From Steinernema hermaphroditum (taxonomy: Eukaryota; Nematoda; Chromadorea; Rhabditida; Steinernematidae), in contig CM059624.1 in NCBI GenBank assembly GCA_030435675.1, positions 644,769 to 708,768 on the forward strand: a stretch of DNA of 64,000 nt. The letters are read 5' to 3'. Both the position numbers and the translations under genes were made by a program. Shown here piece by piece: positions 35,666 to 47,970 of this stretch (positions are counted from its first letter, which is position 1; each line of letters begins with the position of its first letter). The notes under the pieces are model-generated. The model saw only the letters and a list, made by a program, of their open reading frames with translations. It was not told where the DNA came from and made no database searches.

Positions 35666-35979
35666 CTCCACTTATTCACCTCGAGAAACCCGTTTTTCAC
35701 CGATACGGCTACCGAGTTTTCTGCTATCACCTACTTTGTCGAAAACCGCTTCTATGGCAATCTTGCCAAAGATGGGTATCTGAAATATCTCACCTCTACA
35801 GAAGACGATATTTCCAACTTCATTATTTCCATGAACAACAAGAACGACAAGAACGAAAATGGATTGTCTTTGGAGGTTCCTATTTCGGAAACTTAGCTGC
35901 ATCGGTTAGAGCACAATGTCCTGATGCAGCCTTTGATGCTTTGCTCTCGTTTTGGCAGAAATCGACTTGGCCCTATTAG
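35666..35979 (+). pseudogene. S28 serine carboxypeptidase (PRCP-like) fragment, frameshifted
   Basis: One frame (about 35666-35857) encodes VENRFYGNLA, LKYLTS and ISNFIISMNN, matching the EHRFYG...LKYLTS...DIANFI region of lysosomal Pro-X carboxypeptidases. The next block, WIVFGGSYFGNLAASVRAQC, which carries the nucleophile motif GGSYxG, is in a different frame and no intron boundary fits, so a frameshift lies near 35859. Upstream and downstream exons of the ~500-residue enzyme are absent. A decayed exon of a carboxypeptidase gene. Confidence 0.75.
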
Positions 35980-38026
35980 CGAATAATACTCTGAATTGTT
36001 TTGGCTACTATTCCGACTTTTGGCCACTCAAAAATACTTTTGGAATACCACTTTAAGATCAACGCTCGCTGTAGTTTTCAGTTGGCACTTTCTTTACGCT
36101 GAAATTGAAGTGCTATGAGAAATAACCAGAAGAAATCATGGGTGTTAAGGGGATGATAACGACAACAGGCATAGTGACTCAATCATATTGCGAAATTAAT
36201 AAAGCGAAGTGTCCTGAACTCTCCCGCAACAACATTTAGCTCCCCACTGCTCGTGAATCGTGATAAGAGCCGTTTGCACGCGCGTTCACTCACCGTCCCA
36301 ACTCGCAAACCGACGACGGGGCGATCGGATACAATCACTCTTTTTCGATCGACGCCGCAACCCAAAGGACTTCTTGCTCGTCGCGCTGTTGACTCAAGAC
36401 AGTCACCGCCAATCATCTTTGCGGAAACACTTCGCTGCTGAACCTGTTCCGCGCTCATTTTTTTGCGGCTGGGGCCAGCCAGTGTCAACATAACGCTGTG
36501 CTGTCGGCTGTCCAGGTTTATCGTTCTCAGCGGCGCTCGGCGATCGATGTTGTTTATCGGAGTCGCGTTGAACGTTTTGTTCAGTGTTTACGAGCGCCTG
36601 ACTGTCCTTGCTGTTGCCAAATTGAAAGATTTTATCGGCGTTGAACTTTCTAGAAGCACTATAAGCGATTCGATGTGTTTCTACAAGTATAAGTGATCTG
36701 TGGCAACGGAAACTGTCGACTACTGTCTCCGTACTTGGATGAAAAGTTTGCACCTCGCTTTTGCACTTGTCGTCGCGCGCACTTTCCCGCGCCCTGCCTT
36801 CACATTGACCTTTTCCGCGATGTTATCAGGTATATTTTAACTGAAGTTGACAACCTAAGCGCCGATATATGAACTGTTATGTCTTCGTCCCAACCTATTA
36901 CTGTCGATACGTCCATTTTTCGGAACGCCAACGTTTTGTTTACATCGCATATCGCTGTACGCTTTCTATCATTATCTGTACCAGTTGCTTGTTTATCGAT
37001 CGCCTAGCTTCCTGTTTTCTATTCCTGACGATCTGAGGATGTACACAGTGTCATTTCAGAAAGAAAAAGGCGACGTCCTGTATTTCTTAAGTGCCTCCTT
37101 CTGATCTTATTGGAGGATCACTCCCAAAACTGAGCCCTTTCAAATACACAAAATACAAGCTGGTGTTTCATACTTAGGTCCTTAAAACTGAATCTTGAAA
37201 AATAATTTACGACGTATCCACCACTATGAAGCTCAGAAATCCTCTCTAGTTGAGCCTGCAGGAAAATACTCAAAAGATCAGCTTTAATCGCCTGCACTGT
37301 AGGCTTTGAATATCTAGCCTTGAATTTCTTTCCCTTCTTTTCTTTTTTCGATCAGATCTTCATTGCCTGTCCATCAATAGTGCCAATTTATTGGTCTTCG
37401 GTTTGTGTGCATCGTTTTATAGGTACTCACGATTACTCACATCGAATATGAATGACTGTCCCTATTTTTATGCTAGTCACTAGGACTTTGTTTGTTGCTC
37501 GCAGTTACAACGCTGTGAGTGGTTGCAAACTCAGCGTTGTACAGCATGACTGGGTTGAATAAGTCATGATGAACCTGTATTGCCTTTAAAGTCCGAGGAG
37601 AACTCCACCTTGTTGATTGGGTTCCAGCCAAGTTGAAGATGGATGGGAGTTGAGCTTCGTTCGCCGTGCGCTACTGTCTCGACAGGATTCAGTCTCTTTG
37701 ATTGACCCAGTCACTCTTTGATTTCAGCAAAGAGCTTCTATCCAATTCATATAATTGGTTATTTTCCGAGCAATTTTCATATTTTGATGTCACAGATAAT
37801 TTACGTATATTCCACTTTTTCAGTTGATCTCTTCCTTTCTGTCTTTTATTTACTGAAAGAAAGGTCCGTCAACTGATACTTGTGAAACGGCCGCTTCCAG
37901 CAATTCTCGTTTAGTGCAGTAACAGTTACTCTTTGTTGTGATGAATGATACACTTAAACGCGCAAAATTATCTGTCCAATTACCTATCCAAATAACAAAT
38001 GTCTTATTTTTAGACAGATTCAAAAC
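35980..38026. other. Intergenic and 5' flank of the FRMD8-like gene
   Basis: A relatively GC-rich block (36200-36780) has overlapping ORFs on both strands that look like compositional artefacts. The rest is AT-rich. An acceptor TTTTTAG at 38012-38013 lies 14 nt before the FRMD8-like start codon. Confidence 0.4.
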
Positions 38027-41000
38027 ATGAGCAATTTCTCATTTCGAGAAAGCGACGAGGACGTTGCGGCCTTTTCATCCATTGAAGAAGAGGATCAACC
38101 CACGGAAAGCGACAATCTACTTCAAAATGTACAATTTACAACTTATGTTATCTCTATAGACATTATGTTTAGGCGTCTGGTTTAAGTTCCACAAGAGTAG
38201 TTTCGAGAAGGCCAATAGATGTTGACGGAAGACATGGTTCAGAAGTGCGTCATAGAAACTGTAAGTTTATTGCTTCGATAAGGCCAGGGAAATATGATGT
38301 CAGTCAATTCTTATCACCCACCCTGTTTCAAAATATTGACTGTATGTTGTGTTTGCCGATGACATGGTCGCTGAGAACTATGGTGAAGTTGGCTTCCCAT
38401 AACCCCAGTGGTTTCCAAGAAACAGACCTTAAGGCACAGGATGTGTTCTACCATCGGCTTCTGGTGCGTTGAATGCGCCCAGCCTCGCTTCAATTGGATA
38501 AATGCGGAAAAACGCGGGATCTACGGTCGTGTCCGTCATGGAAATCGTGTCGGGACCGGCAGACCAACAATTAGACAGTAAAACTGTCTGCGCCCTAAGG
38601 TCTGTTTCTTGGAAATCATGAGGTTGTCCAAGAAACTGATTTCAGCATGATGTTGTGCAGTCTCTAAAAAAGGGACTGAAAGCGTTTTCGGAACGAACCG
38701 CGTTGCGCTGGACAGCAAAGTTTGCACGACATTTTTTTGTCAATTTTTTTGCCATTTCTCGGAAACTATCACATTTTCCGAGAAACTGATTTCACTATCG
38801 TGCTCAGCGACCACAAATTTTCAGAAGTTTTAAAGAACTTTTGTATCCATGACCGGCTCACTTTAATGTGGCATAGAGTGACTGACGGATGAGCCGAGAA
38901 GGATCGAACTCATCAAGCGCGATGAACAGGAAACGACAAATAATGAATCGCTTTCAAGACGCCATTGAATTTCTGCACAATCCAGCTCCAAATGTGTGTT
39001 TTTATAAGACAGGCTTCATCTGTGGACGTGTTAACAATGAGCGCCATTAATCTCCATTTACCGGATTGTTTGCCACAGCAGCTACTCCGAATTCACATCA
39101 TCGTTTCTGACTCACAAATCTTACATTACGTATTTGTTTAAATCTTATCGAAAGGATTTTGTTTGAGATGCGACTCTAATCTACTCCCCTTTTGTGACGT
39201 AATCTTGACGCATCATCTCCTCGCTGCCTTGTCAGCAGCATGACTCTCCTTTTTTGGGGAGAAGTTTTTCGGACTGTATTGAATTGATGGGGTTTGTTGC
39301 GCAGCGGCGTACCGACGAAGACGAACGAGCCGACCGACGGGAACAGGTTTTCGCACGCGCTCTCAACTCTGCGTTTGCTTGCCATCCTAAGGGTCTCTCT
39401 GTTCCCTCAATAACATCTCCGTTTACGGCAAGAGCTTTGAACGCTTTGTCTCTGAACGATCGCTTCGATTACATCGTATTCACGTTGTGCTTACGATGGC
39501 TGCCTTTTGGGTCCTTGGTTTTGTTTCTGGCTTCTCGGTCGCACATTACCCACAAGGAGAGGAGCGTGTCAAACTGTTGCTTTTCAGGATGAGGATCTAG
39601 GTGCTGAGTTACATTGTGTGGTCAAATCGGTCTTTCTGCAATGTTTGATCTAAAGTCAGAGGCAAACAGACCGACACCATCCCGGGTCATGTCGAAATCC
39701 AGGATGGCGTTAATATAAAGTTATTAAAGACATATAATATAATATTGAGCTGAATTGAACAACTGTTGAAAAACGTGAACTGGTTAAAGTAGCCATGGCT
39801 CGATGGATCAGGCCTAGACGATCGGTTCTCTTTTGAGACTTTTTGTTTCTTTCGACTTTAGACAGTTTTCGCGACTGTGTTTACAACTCTGATGATGCGA
39901 TTCGGTGACAGTGACATATTTACTATTTACTGCGCAGCGCGCGCCCCACTTTAGAGGAGGTGATTACGCCCGATTTTATCTTTTGTGATATCCAAACATG
40001 ACGTCTTCAATTTCAGCTGTTGCCGTCGACAAAGATCCCAGTTACGCCTTCCTTCATATGGACAACAAGCTTAGCCGAAAGAGGCATGTCGCGCTTCCTC
40101 CAATAGAACTGCGCGGAGTGTCGGCAGCCCAGCATGGCGGCGAGCAGAAGTCTACACGGATCAGCGCCACACCTGTGCCACAGTCCACATCGCCTCTTCA
40201 GCGACTCATTAACTATCAGTGAGAACCTTTGTGTAATTTGATACAAACTGAAAATTTGGGCAATTTAGAAGTGAAACTATTCCAGTGGAAACACCAATCA
40301 CTAGTGCGACTAAAGATCTCACGCAGCAAGCTAAACGACCACAAGCGAGGAGCACACGCACTGGAAAAAGCACAAAATCCGTGAAACAAGGCAAAGGAGA
40401 TCCGAACACGGCTTATTTGAGAATTAAAGTGTTTTTCTGCGATGATAGCTGTAAGTTTTACCAGGTTTATAACACATGATACGCGAGGACTTCTTCCAAA
40501 GAATCTCTGACTAGAAATTGCATATTTAGAAATCAGAAAATAAGTTTCGTTTTCTGCTCGAGGAATTTTTTTTCAAAACTGTATTTAGATGTTCAGAACA
40601 AAAAAAAGTAAAGCAAAGCACCATCACAAGACGGACCAACGTTAACTAATGCCAAATGATTCTAGATGAAGAATTCAACATCGCGGGAGGTCGCAAGCTC
40701 GAAGCTCAAGTGTTGCTTGAACACATGGCAAAGCGACTTTCGGTTGATAATGAAACGTTCCAGGAGGCTTGCTCACTGTGGTTCATTTCGCGCTACCTTG
40801 GTAAATTTGTTTGTAGTCACAATTAGAGTTGTCATCGGGTCGAACCCGAAAATCCGCATTTTTTGCAGTACGCACCAGTTTTGAAGTCCAATCGAGAACC
40901 TTTCAAGTGCGCTGGCTTCGCCCCAACGTTGCGGCCCAGAACAGTCAAAAAATTTGACCGAAGAACGAAAAAGTCCATTCAAAAATTTTCGGGTTCAGAT

Positions 41001-44000
41001 TTTCGGGTTCGGTTTTTTCGGGTTTCACCCCTAATTGGACCTTGTTTTGCTGTTCGGTCAAAATTTTTTGATTATGCTGGGCCGCGACATTGGCACAAAG
41101 CCAGCGCACTTGAAAGTTTCTCGATTGGACTTCAAAATTGCTCCGTATTGCAAGAAAGGCGGATTTTCGGGTTCGACCCGATGACAACTCTAGTCACAAT
41201 CGATTTTCGAAATCAGATGTGCTTAGAAATTCAACTGAAACCTTATCATGTGCCATGGAACCTTTACACATGCTGGAATCGGGTCCTGGAACGCTTCACC
41301 TACGAAGAGTCGCATGTGGTACGGTACGACAAACCGAAACTTGTCTGTAAACGTAGCGCCGGTCTCGGTCTTAGACGTGAACGTGAGGTGGGCAATTAGT
41401 ATTTTACGATCGGTTCACGTGTTGTTCCAGATTACGGAACGCTTTGAAATCATCGGTCATATTCTCTACATTGACGCCAGAGATGAATATCTCAACGCCA
41501 GATATCTTCTTAATGGTCTGGATGACGCAGTCACTCTGGCGGCGCTCCATTTGGCCATTCACAAGGACGAAGACGTTTATACGACAAAGGACCGTAGAGG
41601 AAAAGTGAAGCAGGAAACACAGCTCGAATGGGTTAGCAACCATGTGAGCAAATGCTGTCCGATCTATCGAATTCCGCGAATGCGATCGTGGTTCGTGCTG
41701 GGATTCAATGTTCTGAGCTGCTTCGGCATGCATCACGAAGTGTGTGCGGAATTCGAGCGATGGTACGCACAGAAGGAAAAGGGGAATCACTACCTAAAGA
41801 TGCAATATCTCGAGGTCCTTCGGAAAACACCGTTCTACGGGTATGTTTAATAGAAACTTCCGTGTCCCAAAGAGTGATGTGAAACGAATCCGAGTCCGGA
41901 CTCGATGCCCAAAAACCCATCGAGCTCGAGTCCGAGTGTCACAGATGGGAACGAGTCCGGTCCGTTTTCCCATCTCTGGTCCCAAACAAGCGAAAAATTA
42001 GCAGAAAATTAAGGACATTACGCCGTGTGGAAGAAATTAATGGCTTATTTTGAAGACGATCACCTCTTATATGTTACGTTTACCAAGCATTTGTGACCTA
42101 TGGATATATTTAGGGCGGCCTACTTCGATGCTCAAATCGAACTTCGGTCTGATAAAGCCTCAGCTTTATTCGAGCCCCGGCGGCGTTTTTGGAGCAGAAA
42201 TGGAGATGATGCTTTGGATGTGAAGGTTGCCATCAATCGTCAGTACATCACTATACTTGACCTGAACCGTCACGAAATTCTTCTATGTCAGCAGATTATC
42301 GACTGCAGGTGGAAGCACATGATGTGGTGAGTGACCTCCAGACAACATGACTCTACAGTTGTCTTTAGTATTGACGAGTACTCGAAGTCTACCCGCGACG
42401 ACGCTCAGCCTGACATTCCTTGTCTTCTTTTGCACTTCCCTTGCAAAGACGACCTTCAGAAGATCGTTGACTCTGGGGCGAAGACCGATGAAGAAATTTC
42501 CAGTAGCAGTCTGATCCAACTGTTCACTCGCGAGTCGGAGATGATGGTCGGTCTACTTGACGCACAGCATAGAAGAAATCTCGCGGATGCTGCAGTACAA
42601 TACAAGAAGTACCAGGAAGAGTTGAGAGCGCAACGTCTCGAGGTAAGCCACAAATCAAATGATCAGATCTGAAAAATTGTACTTTAGGAGCAAAAGACGC
42701 GAGATCTGCAACGAAAAAAGCCCAATCCATCCCAAGATGAGATTGATGAACTCGAAGAAGAGGTGCGTTGTTTTCGTCATATGAGTTATCAACCTATCAA
42801 ACGATTACTCACAAAAGTGTTCAAGCTTATAATGACGAAGGGACTTTCTATACTCACAAGAACAGATGGGTTCCAATCGACTGATACGTTTGATTGTCTC
42901 GTCAATCGGCTAATCGATTCGATTTAGTTGAATGTCGAGTGAATCGAATCATCAGTCGAACCAATCGAATCGGAACTGAGATCGGCTGGCGCCATACATA
43001 TCCCATGCGGTCGCTAGCATCTGTTCGCGTCGCTGTGAAAGAATCGCAGACGAGGAGAGAAGTGATGTGTGTGCAATTCACAAGCAGCATTCAGCCTTTT
43101 CTCTGTTCGTCTAATTCGAATCACGCTGACGCGGAGAAACGGTAGCCTACCGTCGGCGTCAGCGGTATTGGATGCCGCTTGCACACGCACATATCGCTTT
43201 TATTTTTGTCTGCGCTCTCTCAGACACACGGTGGCGAGCGATTGGGATATAAATGGCTCCAACCGATCTGAGGTCCGATTGAATCGATTCAGATAGGCTA
43301 AAAGTCGAATAAACGTCACTCAAAACCAAAGAATAAGTACCAGCAAAATCCGTTAATATCTAATAGACGGTAGTATATTTTTTATTGCGTGTTAATTTCA
43401 GGATAGGAAGCGTTTGGAGCGTGATGTAAAGCGGTTGGAAGATTTTGTACAGAAACACCTGGAGCCGCCACGTGACTCCTATGACTGCGTTTTGGAAGGG
43501 TACAACATCGATCGCTTTTGCTATGCCACGTTCGACCCTACGGGGAAGCTCATCGACGCACAAGGATCACTTAAGATCGCGCTTAAGCACATTGAACAAT
43601 CGTTCCTTAGACAGTCAACCGACGGAACACAAGAAATTGGCGAAGCTGAAGCGGATGAGGACGGAGAGCAGGCCGACCAATTGACGGAGATAAACCGAGT
43701 GTAGCTGATATAGTTTGTACATATGACTTTGTTTTGTACATATGCAATAGCGTCCGATATGTTACGGGTGTGAATACGCCAATAGTTTCTGTAGAATGGT
43801 GTATATTTTTCTCTCTCGTCTTTTGAAAGAATAATACCCTTTTGATCTGCTGAATATTGTACACAGATACCCATTTCTCCTTACCCAACAGTCCGGACCG
43901 TCCATTTCACTCACTCATCTTTCTATGCATGGCGTCGTCACCTCATTGTCATCAGTTGAAAAGTGCCGTCCTCTTCTTGATGACATTTCCCTGGCCAGGC

Positions 44001-44278
44001 ATCATTTAACGGTGCCACTGAAGCGTGCCAGGAACTCTATTTTTGGAAAGTCCAAAAAGAATGGACGAGCGGTGCGTAATTGCGGACGTCATAGTGCACT
44101 TTAATTACGCGAAAGCGCGATGCCCACATGGTCAGTTTTCCACGTTTATCACCAAATATCTGTGTGCAAATAGATCATCAACAACGTGACGGACACGGGG
44201 GAACGACAAACGAAAGAACTTTGTTCACTCTATGATACGCGAATCACTCTAGACGATGTGCGGGAATGTATAAGTTAA
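38027..44278 (+). CDS. FRMD8: FRMD8-like FERM-domain protein
   Basis: Cytoplasmic FERM protein; in mammals FRMD8 (iTAP) binds iRhoms and stabilises the iRhom-ADAM17 sheddase at the cell surface. Exons 38027-38128, 38173-38260, 40017-40218, 40269-40450, 40666-40800, 41227-41387, 41431-41840, 42114-42326, 42369-42642, 42688-42762, 43402-43704. All phases join: 714 residues. A Ser/Lys-rich N-terminus precedes the FERM region: YLRIKVFFCDDS, SLWFISRYLEIQLKP (human DVFALWLVSPLLEVQLKP), RFTYEE, YLNARYLLNGLDDA, TPFYG, then Glu-rich helices. Two further exons (43892-44071, 44174-44278) join in frame if exon 11 ends at 43698 (weak donor GTGTAG), giving 807 residues and a basic LKRARNSIFGKSKK stretch like the FRMD8 tail; I favour this longer form, both may exist. 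Large introns contain foldback and R3 repeats. Confidence 0.85.
38458..38590 (+). repeat. R3 repeat copy 2 in FRMD8-like intron
   Basis: Same orientation as 15897-16021; shares AATGCGCCCAGCCTCGCTT-type, CGTCATGGAAATCGTGTCGG and AATTAGACAGTAA blocks. Confidence 0.6.
38812..38876 (-). repeat. R3 repeat, inverted partner block
   Basis: Minus-strand match to 15706-15765 (CCGGTCATGGAT, GTTCTTTAAAACTTCTG). In copy 1 both R3 blocks point the same way; here they face each other, implying rearrangement or two insertions. Confidence 0.55.
40825..41192. mobile_element. Foldback element in FRMD8-like intron
   Basis: Arms of ~137 bp, 40825-40960 and 41055-41192, are inverted copies (end GAGTTGTCATCGGGTCGAAC; inner GCGGCCCAG). 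The centre repeats TTCGGGTT-type words. An ORF of 178 codons across it is repeat-derived. It lies between FERM exons 5 and 6 and leaves the splice sites intact. Confidence 0.7.
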
Positions 44279-44283
44279 GGTAT

Positions 44284-44881
44284 TCAGAACTTCTTGCCGA
44301 CGATCACGAAACCGGCTCGCGGCAGATCGCTGGTGTGTATTATGTCGTTCGCCTTCACATAATGCGTTGTCTTTGCCGCTGCCCAGCCGAGATCACATTC
44401 TGATGGGAACGCGAAGCTTACTTCGTTTCCGTGCAAGTTGATGCGGTTTCTAAATGGACACATTGTCAACGAATGCGATATTTCACACAAAAATTCCGAA
44501 GTTCAGACGCCCGAAAAGTTGAAAATTGTACCTGTTGCCGTACCTGTTGTGCATGTCCACTTGAACGTCGATTCCAGCTGGCTTCCACGCCATCTCAACA
44601 TCAGCTGGCGAGAGTGTTTGCAGAACTTCGATGAAGACTATGTTCGGAGTGGTGATGCACTGTTTGTACTCCTCGACGTCGTTCTTGTAGTTGTCTGCAC
44701 ACGCGTCCATCACGCGTTCGATGACTCGTTTCGTCATCTGGTGGCTTTGTATTTTTCCGTCTGCATGGGCAACAATAGTGCCAGTCTGGTAGATGAGCTC
44801 GCTTGTCTCCTTGTCCACGTAGCCGAAGGCGATGTGAATGTCCGACGCTGTTCCCGCGAGGGGGCATGGGGCCGTCGACAT
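44284..44881 (-). CDS. Uncharacterised 167-residue protein
   Basis: Two exons, 44544-44881 and 44284-44449, join in frame to 167 residues ending GFVIVGKKF. An ATTTTAG acceptor at 44888-44889 lies 6-7 nt before the ATG, fitting trans-splicing. No signal peptide or membrane span; mixed alpha/beta composition with an acidic middle (DACADNYKNDVEEYK). I do not recognise the family. The donor region contains the 8-mer AACAGGTA twice, 12 nt apart, so a second donor at 44532 would insert four residues in frame. The stop codon is 5 nt from the stop of the convergent FRMD8-like gene. Confidence 0.7.
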
Positions 44882-44889
44882 GTTCAACT

Positions 44890-47746
44890 AAAATTTGTGT
44901 GGTTGAATCACAGTTCAATATGCTTAAATAAATGTGTTTGTTTATAGTCGTAGCTTGTGAACTGCTTTCTGTGGCATAACTGAGAATAGTCTTGACGGTT
45001 TTTGGAACCTGTGGGTATACTGATTGATGCTATTCGATAAACAAGAGGACAATGTTATTTTGGACCTCATCTGCATAAAAACCACATCGAAAAAAACTTC
45101 GCTCTCTCCAACAGTTTTGTGCCATTTATGTTTTTCACATCTCCCAGCCATCCGTTTGGGCCACACCGCCAAAATAAACTCAAATTTATGCTTCGCCGAC
45201 GTCACCGCCGACTACGTTATGGTAAATAATTCAGTTCGCATAAAATTGCCGATTGGCGTTGCGATAAGCTTGTCAGCACGTGATGCTAGTCTTCGGTCCC
45301 TGGCCAGCTGGCACCACTCCAAGCACGTGGTGGCGCGTAAACAAGCGCCAAATTCAAACACTTTCGACTGCAGTCGCCATTTAATTAAGGACCTCTTTGA
45401 AGATTTTACGATATGACGCTAAGATGCGAAAGGGCATTGCTTGCAGAGATCGCATATCGCATTTGCAAAAGCGCACTAATGTCGCCTTTAGAATTAAGCT
45501 TTTCAGCCACATTAGTCATAAATACTAAATTGAATTCGATATGAATGTGAGATTTAATGAGTTTTAGCCTCGTAATTCACAGAACATACGGTAGGCACGT
45601 TCCTATTGGCTGTGGCTGTGTATGAGGAAGAGAAATGTGTGTTTTATTTTTGACTTAAGCGAGCTTATGACAAAGCAGTGTTTTGAAGGCATTGAAGGAA
45701 AGCTTTGCGTAAGCCGAAGGTGATTTCGACAACGCAACCCTTTTCTAAAATGAAGGAAGCATCTCGTGCGTTTTACGTCAGAGCTCTCAATCGGAGGTAT
45801 TAGGCAAACGGGGAGAGTATCATTTTTCGCTGCCCACAGCCCGATGACACATATCCGGATTCGAAAACAGGAAGTCCGCGTAAATACCGTAGTATCGCTA
45901 CGCGGAGCTGCTGGATTCGATTTCACGTCAAAACTACTGTTCCGATGAAAGTAGTTACGGGATCGTAGCCCTTTCTAGAAGACAAGCGCTGCACTCTGCC
46001 AAGACTTAGATAGGTGTTCTTTGAAAACATAAATGAAACGAATTTCAGTCTCAGAAAAAGGCAAATATTTCATAATTTGAATGTCTTTAGGGTTGACACG
46101 TCTCTTCAATCTTCAAGATAAGATACCTCAAAAAAAAACAGCAGATCTAGCGACCTCTGGCCTACCCTTTGTTTTGGAGTCGTGTTTTTCACCAGAACGT
46201 TCTTTATCCCTCGGCTGTATCGCTTCTAAAAGCCAAATCCCTTCTTAAAAACGACATGTAAGCTCTTCTCATTTCTTTGATGGCCTGAGTATTATGATCG
46301 TAGTCATGTTTTGTATTATGAGTTACCAAATCGGCCACTATCGTAAAGCCACAATTCTCATAAACACGCACACTTCGAGTAATTACATTCGAGCATATAA
46401 TATGCTGAGACCAAGGGTAACTGCTAGGTTTACGTCGCTTTGAAGTGGCTGAAAATGGGACAAATTTCGCTATGCATTACATTTTGGCGCATATCTAAAA
46501 TTACGGTGTTTTGACTTTCTGAAATGAGCCTTTGCAAATGACCCCATCATCATTTCTGAACCGTTTTTTGTGACCAGAACGGATAAACAGAATAATTTAA
46601 TGAATGAATGAGGAGGGCCTAGGCAGAGTGAGTGGGATAACTTGATATAGATGTATTTTGGGTAATCTGTGCGGGGAACCTTATGAGGAAAGGGCTATAT
46701 ATGGATGGTGTAGGGTGTGACGTTTAAGTACAAAACATCGGAGTACAATTATGGGATATCAATGGCGAAAATTGGATTGTGGTGCACATTTGCGCGGAAG
46801 GAATTCCGCGAATCTTCCTAGAACTAGTTCATGCACAAAATTGGAAGGTTAAGAGTCTCATGACGGATTTTAACTTAAAAATTTGGAATCACCTTATCAT
46901 CACTGTACCGACAACAGTCCCAAATCAACATTCTCTCTCCTATTTGCGTCATTTTCCAGTGTTTACAAATTCTACTTCGCGTTGTAAACGGCGCAGTGTT
47001 TTGCAGAAAGAACAAAATCACACGAGTCCGTTGCGAAAGTCGCCGCAGTCACTCTGTTTTGCATGTCTGACATTTTTTGTTCACGTGTGACCACTTGCAA
47101 AAACATCGAAACGAAACTAGCTGTCCACGTCGTTCTCCGCCGGCTGCTTTGATTTCATCATCGTGATGACACATAAAACCACTTTGTGGGCCAGATGTGT
47201 GCGGTCGGCTCTGGAATGCCCACCGGAGAGCCACGTCACTTTTCTGGAGTGTCAAAACAGTTGAATGGCGCGGAGTTCCTTGTTTCCCGAGGCACGAGGT
47301 CATCCCAGTTAGAATAGGCGCCTCTCGGGGATTTCAATCCGGCAGAAGCGCGTTTCATTAGGGCGCTCCGAATTGGCGCCCACTCAGGGGGTGTTTGTCT
47401 TCTTTTTTCGGGGGGCGCCTATCAATTTGGCCGGTTTTAATGTCAACAGTAATCGAGGAGGCACGTGGCACTGTTGGCATTTAATTTTGCGAAAAACAAG
47501 GAAAGTGTACGGATGCTGGATTAGAGTAAGACGCTTATAAAGGCAGATTTCAGGACAGCCAGAGAAAACGGAAATCTGATCGTCGCCAAAAATAGAGATT
47601 TCAGTGCGACTCAAAAAAACATACCGCGACGAGGAACAAGCACAATGATAACCTGTTTCGTAAGACGCCTAGATTCGATATGGCTTATTGTTACTAGTAT
47701 AGAACAACGAACAAACTGCCCTTCTGTTGCTCAATATAGTAAATTT
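44890..47746. other. Long intergenic stretch, no recognised gene
   Basis: About 2.9 kb with only unsupported ORFs (for example 45024-45416 plus, 45603-45926 minus). The left end contains the upstream region of the 167-residue gene. No repeat of the named families was recognised. Confidence 0.4.
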
Positions 47747-47968
47747 TTAGAAACCCTTACGAACTAAATTACTAACCTTAACGTTCATTTGCCAATTCTC
47801 AGCCATGTCCTGGAACCTTTTGCTCTCCGCATAGAATCCACCGACTGCCATCAGAAGCGCCGTCAAATAGATAAGCGTCGTAAGAACCATCTCTGCAGTC
47901 AACCGCGCTCCAACCAACCACTTCTGCCACAGTTTGTCCTCAATTAGGATCGCCACCACCCTTATGTC
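47747..47968 (-). CDS. Possible exon of a small membrane protein
   Basis: Open frame to a stop at 47747, with hydrophobic segment MVLTTLIYLTALLMAVGGF flanked by charged residues (upstream KLWQKWLVGARLTAE, downstream YAESKRFQDMAENWQ). There is no ATG at the 5' end of the frame; an acceptor-like GGTCTAG just upstream at 47969-47970 suggests an internal or terminal exon with a missing first exon. A GTTAGT follows the Lys codon near 47775 and could be a donor. Family not recognised. Confidence 0.35.
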   Translation of the reverse strand, partial: DIRVVAILIEDKLWQKWLVGARLTAEMVLTTLIYLTALLMAVGGFYAESKRFQDMAENWQMNVKVSNLVRKGF

Positions 47969-47970
47969 TA

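Noticed and set aside
36183..36753. Overlapping ORFs on both strands in a GC-rich block
   Set aside because: Open on both strands at once, no motif; explained by base composition.
40863..41399. Plus-strand ORF of 178 codons
   Set aside because: Most of it is the foldback element; only its end coincides with FRMD8-like exon 6, in that exon's frame.
44438..44947. Plus-strand ORF of 169 codons
   Set aside because: Antisense of the two-exon 167-residue gene; the minus-strand model has proper splice sites and a trans-splice acceptor.
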